A stretch of 45,365 nucleotides of DNA from Rubripirellula obstinata. Its GTDB lineage: Bacteria > Planctomycetota > Planctomycetia > Pirellulales > Pirellulaceae. Positions 16,373 through 24,424 of this stretch are shown here, piece after piece (within the stretch, counting starts at the first letter, position 1; each line of letters starts with the position of its first letter). Under the pieces are notes generated by a model. The model was not told where the DNA came from, made no database searches, and saw only the letters and a program-made list of their open reading frames with translations. The DNA lies in assembly GCF_001642955.1 (NCBI RefSeq), contig NZ_LWSK01000042.1, forward strand, positions 1 through 45,365. Direction: 5' to 3'. Made by a program: the position numbers and the translations under genes.

Positions 16373-17103
16373 ATCGTGACCAGCAAACCAGTGAAACACT
16401 ACTGACCGCAACCGACGTGGTCAAAACGTTTGATCAACCCGCCGATCAAAGCGGCGGTAAAGACGGACGGTTGACGGTTTTGGATCTGCCAAAGTTTACG
16501 ATCGCCTATGGTGAACAAGTCGCTTTGATTGGGCAAAGTGGTGGTGGCAAAACGACTCTGTTGCATCTGTTCGCAGGCTTGTTGGTTCCTGACAGCGGGA
16601 CGATCAACATTGCCGGCATCGAATTGAGCCGGCTTAGTGAACAGGGCCGCGATCGTTTCCGCGCCGCCAACATTGGTTACGTGTTTCAGACCTTCAATCT
16701 TTTGCCCGCCTTCACGGCGATCGAAAACGTCAAACTTGGAATGTCGTTTGGGCAAGGCAGCGTTGATGCTGGACGTGCCGCCGAATTGCTGGACCGAGTC
16801 GGTTTGTCCGAGAGAGCGAATTATCGGCCCAGTCAATTGAGTGTCGGCCAGCAGCAACGCGTCGCGATCGCTCGATCGCTTGCCGGCCAACCCAAGTTGC
16901 TTTTGGCAGACGAACCAACCGCGAACGTCGATCCCACCAGCGCCGAAACTGTTTTGGATTTGATTCGCACGTCGTGCCGTGATGAAGGCATTTCGTTGTT
17001 ATTGGTGACCCACGACATGAACGTTGCCCAGCGGTTTGACCGAGTGGACGAACTGGACACGATCAATCGAGCACTCTCGGCCCATTCCAAGCAGGCAGTC
17101 TGA
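16369..17103 (+). CDS. ABC transporter ATP-binding protein (LolD/MacB-like)
   Basis: A 244-residue ABC ATPase of the group that works with FtsX-fold permeases (LolD, MacB, FtsE). Walker A is GQSGGGKT at 55-62, the signature is LSVGQQQRVAIARSL, and Walker B is LLLADEPTANVD. These enzymes drive lipoprotein release or mechanotransmission across the envelope. Its start overlaps the smpB stop (ATGA) and its stop overlaps the permease start by one base, so the three genes are translationally coupled. A short loop with GGKDGRL near residue 30 interrupts the first strands. The substrate is unknown. Confidence 0.9.
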   Translation: MNRDQQTSETLLTATDVVKTFDQPADQSGGKDGRLTVLDLPKFTIAYGEQVALIGQSGGGKTTLLHLFAGLLVPDSGTINIAGIELSRLSEQGRDRFRAANIGYVFQTFNLLPAFTAIENVKLGMSFGQGSVDAGRAAELLDRVGLSERANYRPSQLSVGQQQRVAIARSLAGQPKLLLADEPTANVDPTSAETVLDLIRTSCRDEGISLLLVTHDMNVAQRFDRVDELDTINRALSAHSKQAV

Positions 17104-18476
17104 TGTCGTTGTTGACCATCGCGTGGCGAAACTTTTGCCACCGTCCTCTTTCCAGTCTGTTGACAACGCTTTCGCTTGCCCTTGGCGTCGGCTTGGTCGT
17201 GTTGGTGCTGTCGATTTTTGGCATCGTCAATGAAGCGTTCACTCGCAACGCAACCTTTGGCTACAACCTAGTCGTCGGCCCCAAAGGTAGTGCGTTGCAG
17301 TTAACACTGAACAGCGTTTTCTACCTGAGCCAACCGATCGAGAATCTGCCATATTCCCAGTACATGGAGATGTTTCCGCAGGCCGAACGCCAAGCCATGG
17401 TCGACCGTTTGGGTGGCGATCCAGAATTGGCGGAGCGTGATGGAAAGTATGCCGCGTTCGTTTCAGGCGGCTACGCGATCCCGCTGGCACTAGGCGATTA
17501 TTACGGCACGTTCCGAGTGGTTGGAACGACGACGGACTTCTTTGAAAAACTACGGCATGGACCGGAGCTGGATCAGCCATTTGAATTTGAGGACGGTGAA
17601 GCGTTCCAAGCGGAATCGGAGGCCAACGGATTTTTCGAGGCCGTGTTGGGGAGTCGCGTCGCGGCGGAAATGGAAGTCGGCGTCGGCGATGTGCTGTACC
17701 CGACTCATGGTGACCCCGAAGGCAAGGGCCATGAAGAAGCTTTCATGATCACCGGAGTGCTCGCGCCCACGGGAACCCCCAACGATCGCGCCGCCTTCGT
17801 CAATTTGGAAGGCTTTTACCTAATGGAAGGTCACGCCAAGCCGATCGACGAAAGCGAGAAATTCGAGCCGGCGAATGATCAGAACGTTTCAAGCGATGAT
17901 GAAGGCAAGCTTCGCCCGTTAACGATTCCCGAGCGCGAGGTCACTTCGGTTTTGATTCGGACCGGAAACATGATGTTCGCACCAGGGATGCAGAACATGA
18001 TCAACGAATCGCTGGAAGCGCAAGCGGCGGCACCCGTTGGTGAGATCTACAAGCTGATGGATGCCATCGTTGGTCCCGTCATGCAAGCCTTGTTGGGTAT
18101 CACGTTGATCACTTGCGTTGTTGCCGCCGTCGGAATTCTTGTTGCGATCTACAATTCGATGAACGACCGCCGCCGCGACATTGCGGTGATGCGGGCTTTG
18201 GGGGCTCGCCGCGAAACGGTGACCGCAATCATCGTGTTTGAGAGTTTTTTGGTGGCGATCATCGGCGGAGTCCTCGGCTGGATTCTGGCACACGCGGCGA
18301 TCGTTTTGTACAGCGGAAAAATCGAAGACCAGACGGGAATCAGCGTCAACTTCTTCACCGTCACCAGCTACGAAATTTATATTCTGCCGGTCGTTTTGGC
18401 GCTGGCGTTATTGGCAGCCTTGCTACCCGCTTGGTCAGCTTACCGAACCGATGTCGGATCGAACCTGTCGGCTTGA
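17103..18476 (+). CDS. FtsX-like ABC transporter permease
   Basis: The 457-residue protein has the four-helix MacB/LolC fold. One helix lies near the N-terminus (about 16-44), followed by a periplasmic domain of about 270 residues and three C-terminal helices (about 320-350, 375-400, 425-450). IYNSMNDRRRDIAVMRALGA precedes the penultimate helix and is the hallmark coupling segment of FtsX permeases. It would form a complex with the ATPase encoded immediately upstream. MacB and LolCDE move lipoproteins or peptides; no partner periplasmic adaptor is nearby. It ends the smpB operon. Confidence 0.9.
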   Translation: MSLLTIAWRNFCHRPLSSLLTTLSLALGVGLVVLVLSIFGIVNEAFTRNATFGYNLVVGPKGSALQLTLNSVFYLSQPIENLPYSQYMEMFPQAERQAMVDRLGGDPELAERDGKYAAFVSGGYAIPLALGDYYGTFRVVGTTTDFFEKLRHGPELDQPFEFEDGEAFQAESEANGFFEAVLGSRVAAEMEVGVGDVLYPTHGDPEGKGHEEAFMITGVLAPTGTPNDRAAFVNLEGFYLMEGHAKPIDESEKFEPANDQNVSSDDEGKLRPLTIPEREVTSVLIRTGNMMFAPGMQNMINESLEAQAAAPVGEIYKLMDAIVGPVMQALLGITLITCVVAAVGILVAIYNSMNDRRRDIAVMRALGARRETVTAIIVFESFLVAIIGGVLGWILAHAAIVLYSGKIEDQTGISVNFFTVTSYEIYILPVVLALALLAALLPAWSAYRTDVGSNLSA

Positions 18477-18664
18477 TTCGCCGAAGAAGCGTCCATCTTT
18501 TCAACGGTCCTCTCTGTATCCTTGCGACTCTCGCGACTTTGCGTCTATTTCTCAGGCACAAGCGACGCACAACTTCCAGCCCCGCGACCGGACAACGGCA
18601 AGGCAGCAGTTGTTGCCCGGGCTGACGAAAATGTGTCGCTGTCAACTTGTCACGCCCCTTGAAA

Positions 18665-18740
18665 GTAGGCCGTAGCGAGCCATAGCGAGTTACGGCGTTG
18701 CGCACATTGCCGTAACTCGCTTTGGCTCGCTACGGCCTAC
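18665..18740. repeat. Paired inverted REP (BIME), GTAGGCCG family
   Basis: GTAGGCCGTA...TACGGC forms one hairpin. An inverted second copy ending GCCTAC faces it, giving a 76-base symmetrical pair. The GTAG foot and hairpin stem match the general plan of bacterial REPs. Confidence 0.8.
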
Positions 18741-18866
18741 GTGCTGGCGATCAGGGAAATGTGCTGTTGCCACAATGCTTCGCAGCGTTCCAGTTCGTGT
18801 TGTCTGCCATGGTGCAGCTTGCCCAATTTGCTGCGTTGCAATGATTTTCATCAGGCCAGGAATCTT

Positions 18867-18945
18867 CCCGCGCGTTCGTTCCGGGTGGACGCGCGGGGCG
18901 ATGCCCAACGCGGTTAAACAATTTAGAATTCCTGCACGGCGTTGG
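18867..18945. repeat. Left-truncated copy of the GCGTGGGCATCGCC family
   Basis: The right palindrome arm and outer arm (GGTTAAACAATTTAGAATT, ending GGCGTTGG) are present, but only CCCGCGCGT of the left arm remains. The outer arm is the reverse of the left outer arm of the 6970-7109 copy. Confidence 0.65.
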
Positions 18946-19028
18946 CCGTTGCTCGTCCGCAGTCGCTGTGCTTGTGCGCGCGGCAAGTTCATCTTCGGGT
19001 TACGAGAGTCCATCAGGTTCGGTGCAGG

Positions 19029-19886
19029 TCAGTAAACAAGTTCGATCCAGCGTCCGTCGGATTCGAGCTCCGCTTTCCATTGAGACCACAGAGATCCTGC
19101 GACTGCCGCTAGCGCAGCGTCGAGTTCTTTGAGCACCTCTTTGACGCCCGCAACGTAAACGTAGGTTGTGGGTTCAGCTAACAACTTGGTCAGCTCGACT
19201 GCGCGCGACTTGATGGCGGTTTCCCAATCGATGTCATCGTTCCAGCCGGGGCGTTTGCTAAGTGCATTGATCGCATCGAATGTTTCGCGATCGTAGTACA
19301 TCGCGAAGTCATCTTTCTCGTCGTTTCGATACAGCATATCCAGTCCCGCTTGCCCGCCATGGAAAAGCATGATTCGACCGGCAAAGCCGGGCTGGTCAGC
19401 GTAGATGCTTTTGACGAACGCTCGAAACGGTGCGATCCCGGTGCCAGCACTGATCAAGATCAAGGTTGCGTTGTAATTGGCTGGGAACTTGAAGGGTTGG
19501 CCATACGGGCCGGTGATCGTCAACGTATCGTTGGTGCCTAGATCGCAAAGATAGTTCGATGCGATTCCCGGAAACTCTTCGCCGCTGTAGGGATCAAGAT
19601 ATGTACACCTGCGAACGCAGATGCCGAATCGTTGTAAGCCTTCGCTGTTGGTTTGCGGAACGTCCGCAACGCCATAGAGCCGAAAGTGGTGATCGTGTCC
19701 AAAGGCTTCCGATCCCGGTGCCAGTACGCCTAGGTTCTGCCCCACTTTGGCTTGGAAGTCAGGGTCTTGAACCTCAATCGTAATTTCACGCACCTCGTGC
19801 TCCGAATCAGGCGGGCTGATTCTCTCGCTGCTTAGCACTGTGGCCTGATAAGTGGTTGCGACATCGTAATCCTGCAGTTGCATCAT
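19029..19886 (-). CDS. Plant-type ferredoxin-NADP+ reductase
   Basis: This flavoprotein of about 285 residues belongs to the plant-type FNR group, which moves electrons between ferredoxin and NADP(H). RLYGVA is the FAD-binding RxYS-type motif, ITGPYG and SAGTGIAPFRAF give the FAD/NADP nucleotide sites, and TYVYVAGVKEV is the NADP-side motif. The chain ends in IELVY with the terminal tyrosine that stacks on FAD. An open start at 19973 would overlap the previous gene by 44 bases. I prefer ATG at 19886 (or 19883), since GGAG at 19891-19894 sits 4-7 bases upstream and removes the overlap. It is the last gene of the Rnf-PFOR cluster and offers an NADPH outlet for reduced ferredoxin. Confidence 0.88.
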   Translation of the reverse strand: MMQLQDYDVATTYQATVLSSERISPPDSEHEVREITIEVQDPDFQAKVGQNLGVLAPGSEAFGHDHHFRLYGVADVPQTNSEGLQRFGICVRRCTYLDPYSGEEFPGIASNYLCDLGTNDTLTITGPYGQPFKFPANYNATLILISAGTGIAPFRAFVKSIYADQPGFAGRIMLFHGGQAGLDMLYRNDEKDDFAMYYDRETFDAINALSKRPGWNDDIDWETAIKSRAVELTKLLAEPTTYVYVAGVKEVLKELDAALAAVAGSLWSQWKAELESDGRWIELVY

Positions 19887-19929
19887 TTCGCTCCGATTGA
19901 GTCCGAGTTTTGGTAAATCATCTTCATTC

Positions 19930-20121
19930 TTATTCGTGTATGTTGTCGCACTGCGAATCGCATCGGCAGCCATGACAACCTAGCCGTCCTTGCAACGCAT
20001 CTTGTCCGTTTGCCGCCCCCGTGACGCGAATCCAAGACCACTGCACGGCCAACCACGCGACCAGGATCGTGGTCACGCCAAGCATTGCCTTGACGAGCGT
20101 TAAAAGCAGCGGTTCGATCAT
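19930..20121 (-). CDS. NqrM-like Cys-rich membrane miniprotein
   Basis: The 63-residue protein has one N-terminal membrane helix (about 4-29) and a short tail with four cysteines, GCHGCRCDSQC (Cys49, 52, 54, 58). The C-x-C-D-x-x-C end is the same spacing as the CDCDNPC-type end of NqrM, a small membrane protein required to mature the Fe centre between NqrD and NqrE of Na+-NQR. RnfA and RnfE are the homologues of NqrE and NqrD. The gene starts 14 bases after the rnfA stop, with AAAGGAC about 10 bases upstream of its ATG, and precedes the FNR gene. The homology is inferred from motif and context; the tail is shorter than in known NqrM. Confidence 0.7.
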   Translation of the reverse strand: MIEPLLLTLVKAMLGVTTILVAWLAVQWSWIRVTGAANGQDALQGRLGCHGCRCDSQCDNIHE

Positions 20122-20135
20122 TATTAAAATGTCCT

Positions 20136-20717
20136 TTAGCTAAACAGGCCAGCGAATCCCATGAAGCAGACCGACAGAAATCCCGCGATGATCAACGTGA
20201 TCGCGGTTCCCTTGACCAGCTCCGGTGTATTTCCAAGTTCCATCTTCTCTCTTAGTCCCGCCATCAGCACCAGCGCCAGCGTAAAGCCGATTCCCGCACC
20301 TGCTGCGTAGACGATGGATTGCAGAAATCCATAGCCCTTGTTGGTTTGGAAAAGTGCCACGGCAAGGATCGCACAATTGGTCGTAATCAGTGGCAAGAAG
20401 ATGCCAAGAGCTCGAAACAATGTCGGGCTGGTCTTCTTGATGAACATTTCGACCAACTGCACCGTCGAAGCAATGACCGCGATGAACGAGATCAATTTCA
20501 GGAAAGGCAGCCCGATCATCATCAACAGTGAATTGATGCCGAATGCGGCCATCGAACTGACCATCATCACAAAAGTAACGGCCCCGCCCATGCGAACGGC
20601 CGTGTCTAATTTTCCCGACACACCCAAGAACGGGCAAATGCCCAAAAAGTACGCCAACACAAAGTTATTGATCAGGCAAGATCCAATAAAAATTGACCAC
20701 AGTGGTTCGTCATTCAC
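20136..20717 (-). CDS. rnfA: Rnf complex subunit A
   Basis: RnfA is a six-helix integral membrane subunit of the ion-translocating ferredoxin:NAD+ oxidoreductase. The 193-residue protein keeps the family's LINNFVLAYFLGICPFLGVS with Cys28 and ITTNCAILAVAL with Cys115. These two cysteines pair with those of RnfE to hold an intramembrane Fe or [2Fe-2S] centre. The start is GTG at 20717, overlapping the rnfE stop (GTGA), with AGGAG 8 bases upstream. The next gene, the NqrM-like miniprotein, begins 14 bases after its stop. Length is normal for the family. Confidence 0.94.
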   Translation of the reverse strand: MNDEPLWSIFIGSCLINNFVLAYFLGICPFLGVSGKLDTAVRMGGAVTFVMMVSSMAAFGINSLLMMIGLPFLKLISFIAVIASTVQLVEMFIKKTSPTLFRALGIFLPLITTNCAILAVALFQTNKGYGFLQSIVYAAGAGIGFTLALVLMAGLREKMELGNTPELVKGTAITLIIAGFLSVCFMGFAGLFS

Positions 20718-21364
20718 AGCGTTGACTCCTTCGCTTCTTGCAGTCGCGATTTTCGTTGTTGGTACCAGTTAATCAACAACAGCCATCCGGCCAGCGTGAA
20801 AAAGCCACCTGGCGGCAACATCATCACCACCCACTCTTGATACGATTCACCAAACAGTCGGACATTGAACAACGAACCCGCGCCAAGGATTTCGCGAACA
20901 CCGCCCAGGCACAGCAGTGCCAGCGTAAACCCCACTCCCATGCCCAGTGCGTCCAGCGCTGATCGTGCCACGCTGTTCTGCGAAGCGAACGCTTCTGCGC
21001 GACCCAGAATCAAACAGTTGACCACGATCAGCGAAATGAAAGCTCCCAGGGCTTTGTGCAGATCTAAACTGACGGCCTGGATCGCGTAATCGACGATCGT
21101 GACGAAAGTCGCGATCACCAAGATGAATGTCACGATGCGTACTTGCTTGGGCACGACATTGCGAATGGTCGAAACGACGATGTTGGACATCAGCAAAACG
21201 AACGCGGTCGCCAAGCCCATCGCCAACGCGTTGATCGCGGTGTTGGTCACTGCCAATACCGGACACATGCCCAACACTTGCACAAACACAGGGTTCTGTT
21301 TCCACACGCCTTTAATAAAATCATCCGGCGTCACTGATTGTTCTTGTTCAAATCCCACCGCCAT
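20714..21364 (-). CDS. rnfE: Rnf complex subunit E
   Basis: RnfE is the membrane partner of RnfA in the Rnf complex. The 216-residue protein has six predicted helices. It carries QVLGMCPVLAVTNTAIN (Cys34) and LIVVNCLILGRAEAFAS (Cys117), the inverted-topology counterparts of the RnfA cysteines. A strong GGAGG at 21372-21376 lies 7 bases before the ATG at 21364; a GTG one codon earlier (21367) would overlap the rnfG stop as GTGA. Either start is possible. It is translationally coupled to rnfG upstream and rnfA downstream. Confidence 0.94.
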   Translation of the reverse strand: MAVGFEQEQSVTPDDFIKGVWKQNPVFVQVLGMCPVLAVTNTAINALAMGLATAFVLLMSNIVVSTIRNVVPKQVRIVTFILVIATFVTIVDYAIQAVSLDLHKALGAFISLIVVNCLILGRAEAFASQNSVARSALDALGMGVGFTLALLCLGGVREILGAGSLFNVRLFGESYQEWVVMMLPPGGFFTLAGWLLLINWYQQRKSRLQEAKESTL

Positions 21365-22050
21365 CACGGAGCCTCCTTTTCGCGTGTCGCAAAGTCCGCC
21401 TGATGGGGATGCAGTTTAGGAATCCATCGGCCCGTGCTTTCGCTGAGCATTTTGGTGATCGCACGCGAAGAAATCGTTGCGCCGGTGATCCCGTCAATCT
21501 GCCAAGCCTCTGTTTTCTCGCCCGGTTTAACGAATTCAATTGGGTTGGCGACTTCGCTCTTTTCAGCGTTCAGGCTGACGTCGAGTGATTCAAAGTTTGC
21601 TAGAAAGTTGGCGTTCTTTTCGATTTGATCGCCCAAGCCGGGCGTTTCGCGACTCTCCAAAACGCTGGTTCCGATTACCGCTTGTTTGTCGAACGAATAT
21701 CCGTACAGGATTCGGATGATATCGGCGTAACCCATGCCTTGGGTTTCAATCGCAAGCCCGATCAGTTCATCGTTATCATCGTATCCGGCAAAAACGAGGC
21801 CGGCAGCTTCGGAGTCGGTGGGTTCAGGTTTCAGTTCGCCAGTGGTTTCGTCGATTTGAAACGCCTTGCTTGTGCTAGCACCCGGCAATACTTCCAAGAT
21901 CGCGCGTTGTCGCATTGCGATTCGATTGTTTCGGATGATGGGCTTGGTGATTTCATCGACGGTTACGATCGCCAAAGCACAAACCAGCCCAACGCTTAAA
22001 ACGACACCGTAGATTTTCGCAGGACCAGCATCCGTCGAGTCGTTCGTCAC
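21364..22050 (-). CDS. rnfG: Rnf complex subunit G
   Basis: RnfG carries a covalently bound FMN on the outer face of the membrane and passes electrons in the Rnf complex. The 228-residue protein has one N-terminal helix (about 12-32). DGITGATISSRA contains the threonine (about 192) to which flavin is attached by ApbE. The frame stays open about 300 bases further upstream inside rnfD, but that part is not RnfG-like. The GTG at 22050 overlaps the rnfD stop (GTGA), has AAAGGAG 7 bases upstream, and gives a normal family length. No apbE gene is present in this window. Confidence 0.93.
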   Translation of the reverse strand: MTNDSTDAGPAKIYGVVLSVGLVCALAIVTVDEITKPIIRNNRIAMRQRAILEVLPGASTSKAFQIDETTGELKPEPTDSEAAGLVFAGYDDNDELIGLAIETQGMGYADIIRILYGYSFDKQAVIGTSVLESRETPGLGDQIEKNANFLANFESLDVSLNAEKSEVANPIEFVKPGEKTEAWQIDGITGATISSRAITKMLSESTGRWIPKLHPHQADFATREKEAP

Positions 22051-23072
22051 GATGGGACTCCTTTGACCGCGCTTCCGTAAACCTTTGGCTGGATCCAATG
22101 GTCGATGTGTGGCGAAGCGGCATTGCCAATCAAAATCGCGTACATCACACCATCGGGCATACCGCCCCAGACTCGAATCAGCACGGTCAGAAACCCGATC
22201 AGCACGCCGTAGACCACACAACCTCGATGAGTGATTGGCGAGCCCACCATATCGGTCGCCATAAACACGGCACCCAGCATCAGTCCGCCAGAAAACATGT
22301 GAAACATTGGGCCTGCGTAGCGACTTGGATCGATCAGGTGAAGAATCGTGCAAAAGATTGCGACCGTGCCAAGGATCGATACTGGAATCTGCCAGCTCAT
22401 CATCTTTCGAGCGACCAAATAAACGCCGCCGATAATGATTAGGATCGCGCAGGTTTCTCCGGTGGATCCTGTCGTTAGACCCATCAAAAGGTCAGGCGTC
22501 GAAGTTGCTTTCTCCTCAAACTTCCAAGCCGAAAGAGGCGTTGCGGCGGACACACCATCAACGTAGACGGGCTTGGTAAACGGCACCGTTAACGTTGACG
22601 ATGGCAACGACTGAAAACGCCCCTGCGTCTGCCGCATCCAACTGGTCATCGCGGCAGGAAACGCGGCTTGTAAGACGGCTCGCCCGATCAGTGCTGGATT
22701 GAAAGCGTTACAGCCAAGCCCGCCGAACAAAAACTTCGACCCGCCAATTCCAATGACGCCACCGGCCGCAACCATCCACAGCGGCAAACCAGGCGGCAAG
22801 GTCAATCCAAGCAGGATCCCAGTGATCGCCGCGGACCAATCGCCGACGGTGGTCGGGATGCCATTGATTCGGCACAACAGATGCTCCGTCAGCACACACG
22901 AAACGACTGCCGTGATCAAAACCAGCACCGCGGATAGGCCGAACGCATAAATTGAAAACAGGCACACCGGCAACATCGCCAGCACGACGTTGAACATGAT
23001 CGTATCGACACTCGACACGGCACCAATATGCGGCGAACTTCGGATCGTTAACGTTTTCAGTCCTTGCTTCAT
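22047..23072 (-). CDS. rnfD: Rnf complex subunit D
   Basis: RnfD is a polytopic membrane subunit with covalent FMN, homologous to NqrB, and is thought to be part of the ion path. The 341-residue protein opens with SSPHIGAVSSVDTIMFNVVLAMLP, typical of the family. GGLGCNAFNPALIGRAVLQ is also conserved, and DGVSAATPLSAWK contains Thr178, the flavin attachment site. The ATG at 23072 overlaps the rnfC stop (ATGA). A longer open frame upstream runs back into rnfC and is not used. Confidence 0.94.
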   Translation of the reverse strand: MKQGLKTLTIRSSPHIGAVSSVDTIMFNVVLAMLPVCLFSIYAFGLSAVLVLITAVVSCVLTEHLLCRINGIPTTVGDWSAAITGILLGLTLPPGLPLWMVAAGGVIGIGGSKFLFGGLGCNAFNPALIGRAVLQAAFPAAMTSWMRQTQGRFQSLPSSTLTVPFTKPVYVDGVSAATPLSAWKFEEKATSTPDLLMGLTTGSTGETCAILIIIGGVYLVARKMMSWQIPVSILGTVAIFCTILHLIDPSRYAGPMFHMFSGGLMLGAVFMATDMVGSPITHRGCVVYGVLIGFLTVLIRVWGGMPDGVMYAILIGNAASPHIDHWIQPKVYGSAVKGVPS

Positions 23073-24424
23073 TCGTTTGCCTTTGCTTTCCGAATGGCAC
23101 GTTTGGCGATCCGAAATTTCTGTACCAATGGAATGTGAGACGGACAAACAAACGTGCAACAACCACACTCGAAACAATCCATCAAGTTAAACTCTTCGAC
23201 CATGGCGTCGTGTTTATTCTGTGATGCCAATAATCCCAATTGCGAGGGATTCAGAAACAGCGGACACGCATCAACGCAGTAAGCACAGCGAATGCACGGG
23301 TATTCTTTGCGGCTAATCATCTTGCCCGTATCACGCTGCGAATACGCGATGACGCCGGCGGTGCCTTTTGTGATCGGAATGTCTAAACTACTGGCGGCAT
23401 TTCCCATCATTGGGCCACCCATGATCACCGTCGATAGATCGTCTTCGGTTCCGACTGCGTCCAAAATAAATCGCAGCGTGGTGCCAATCGGGATTCGATA
23501 ATTGCCCTTCTTTTTGACCGCTGGTCCGCCGACCGTGATGATGCGTTCATGGAGGCCCATGGCGTGCGGCAACAGTTTGCCAAGTTCGGCGGTGGTCCCC
23601 ACGTTGACGCAAACGACATGCACATCCAGCGGCAGTCCGCCGGAGGGAACTTCGCGGCCCAGGACAGCCGCGGTCAACATCTTCTCTGCGCCCTGCGGAT
23701 ACTTCACCGGTAACACTTCCACGGTGATTGGTGCGCCGATGGGAACGGCAGCTCGCAACCGGTCGGCTGCATCGACCTTGTTGGATTCAACCGCGATCAC
23801 CGTTTGGGTTGCACCGGTGGCTCGCATCAAATACGGGATGCCTTTCATCACGTCGTCGGCGTGTTCCAACATCACGCGGTGGTCGGTGGTCAGGTACGGT
23901 TCGCATTCGGCTCCGTTGATCAGCAACGTGTCGATAAACTTTCCATCGGGGATTTTCAGTTTGGCATGCGTTGGAAACCCTGCACCGCCCAAGCCCACGA
24001 CTCCGGTTTGCTGAACCGCAGCAATAATCGTTTCGGGACTGGCCGAATCGATGTCGCAAGGAGTTCCTTCGATGACCTCTTGAGTCGAGGCTGGAAACGG
24101 TTCGAGAAAAAACGCCGGTTCCATCTTTCCATTGATCGCCGGCGACAACGCGATGCGGCGAATCAGTCCGGTCGCCGGTGCATGAATCGGGACCGACATG
24201 AAACCGTCCGCCTCGGCAATGCACTGACCACGAGTGACTTCGGCACCTTCGCCAACAATCGGTAACGCCGGTTTGCCGATGTGCTGCGAAAGCGGAACGA
24301 CCAACAAAGGTGCGAACTGGAATTGCTGAATCGGCAGACCGCGGGTGTCATCCTTGGAATCGGGAGGATGAATGCCGTGGGCAAACGTCTTGCTGCCAAA
24401 AAGGTCGGTAACGCCAGCACTCAT
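23069..24424 (-). CDS. rnfC: Rnf complex subunit C
   Basis: RnfC is the peripheral subunit where NAD+ is reduced, homologous to NqrF/NuoF-type modules. The 451-residue protein has an N-terminal barrel-sandwich region (HAPATG near 80), the FMN/NADH loop VVGLGGAGFPTHAKL, NGAECEPY, and two [4Fe-4S] motifs: CIRCAYCVDACP (about 375-386) and CFECGCCTFVCP (about 413-424). It is of the shorter type without the long Ala-rich C-terminal extension of gamma-proteobacterial RnfC. Its ATG overlaps the PFOR stop (ATGA at 24421-24424), directly coupling PFOR and Rnf synthesis. Confidence 0.94.
   Translation of the reverse strand: MSAGVTDLFGSKTFAHGIHPPDSKDDTRGLPIQQFQFAPLLVVPLSQHIGKPALPIVGEGAEVTRGQCIAEADGFMSVPIHAPATGLIRRIALSPAINGKMEPAFFLEPFPASTQEVIEGTPCDIDSASPETIIAAVQQTGVVGLGGAGFPTHAKLKIPDGKFIDTLLINGAECEPYLTTDHRVMLEHADDVMKGIPYLMRATGATQTVIAVESNKVDAADRLRAAVPIGAPITVEVLPVKYPQGAEKMLTAAVLGREVPSGGLPLDVHVVCVNVGTTAELGKLLPHAMGLHERIITVGGPAVKKKGNYRIPIGTTLRFILDAVGTEDDLSTVIMGGPMMGNAASSLDIPITKGTAGVIAYSQRDTGKMISRKEYPCIRCAYCVDACPLFLNPSQLGLLASQNKHDAMVEEFNLMDCFECGCCTFVCPSHIPLVQKFRIAKRAIRKAKANE

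Larger units (their letters stand above)
18477..19028. other. Intergenic region with a BIME and a truncated palindromic element
   Basis: This 552-base gap separates two convergent operons. It contains a two-hairpin REP pair (18665-18740) and a left-truncated copy of the GCGTGGGCATCGCC family (18867-18945). Short open frames across both repeats are not credible genes. No clear terminator with a T-run is seen for either operon. Confidence 0.55.

Noticed and set aside
19887-19973. Longer FNR start
   Set aside because: It would overlap the NqrM-like gene by 44 bases; the GGAG at 19891-19894 fits ATG 19886/19883 instead.
22051-22353. N-terminal extension of rnfG
   Set aside because: The extra residues read rnfD in another frame; GTG 22050 has AAAGGAG and a stop/start overlap.
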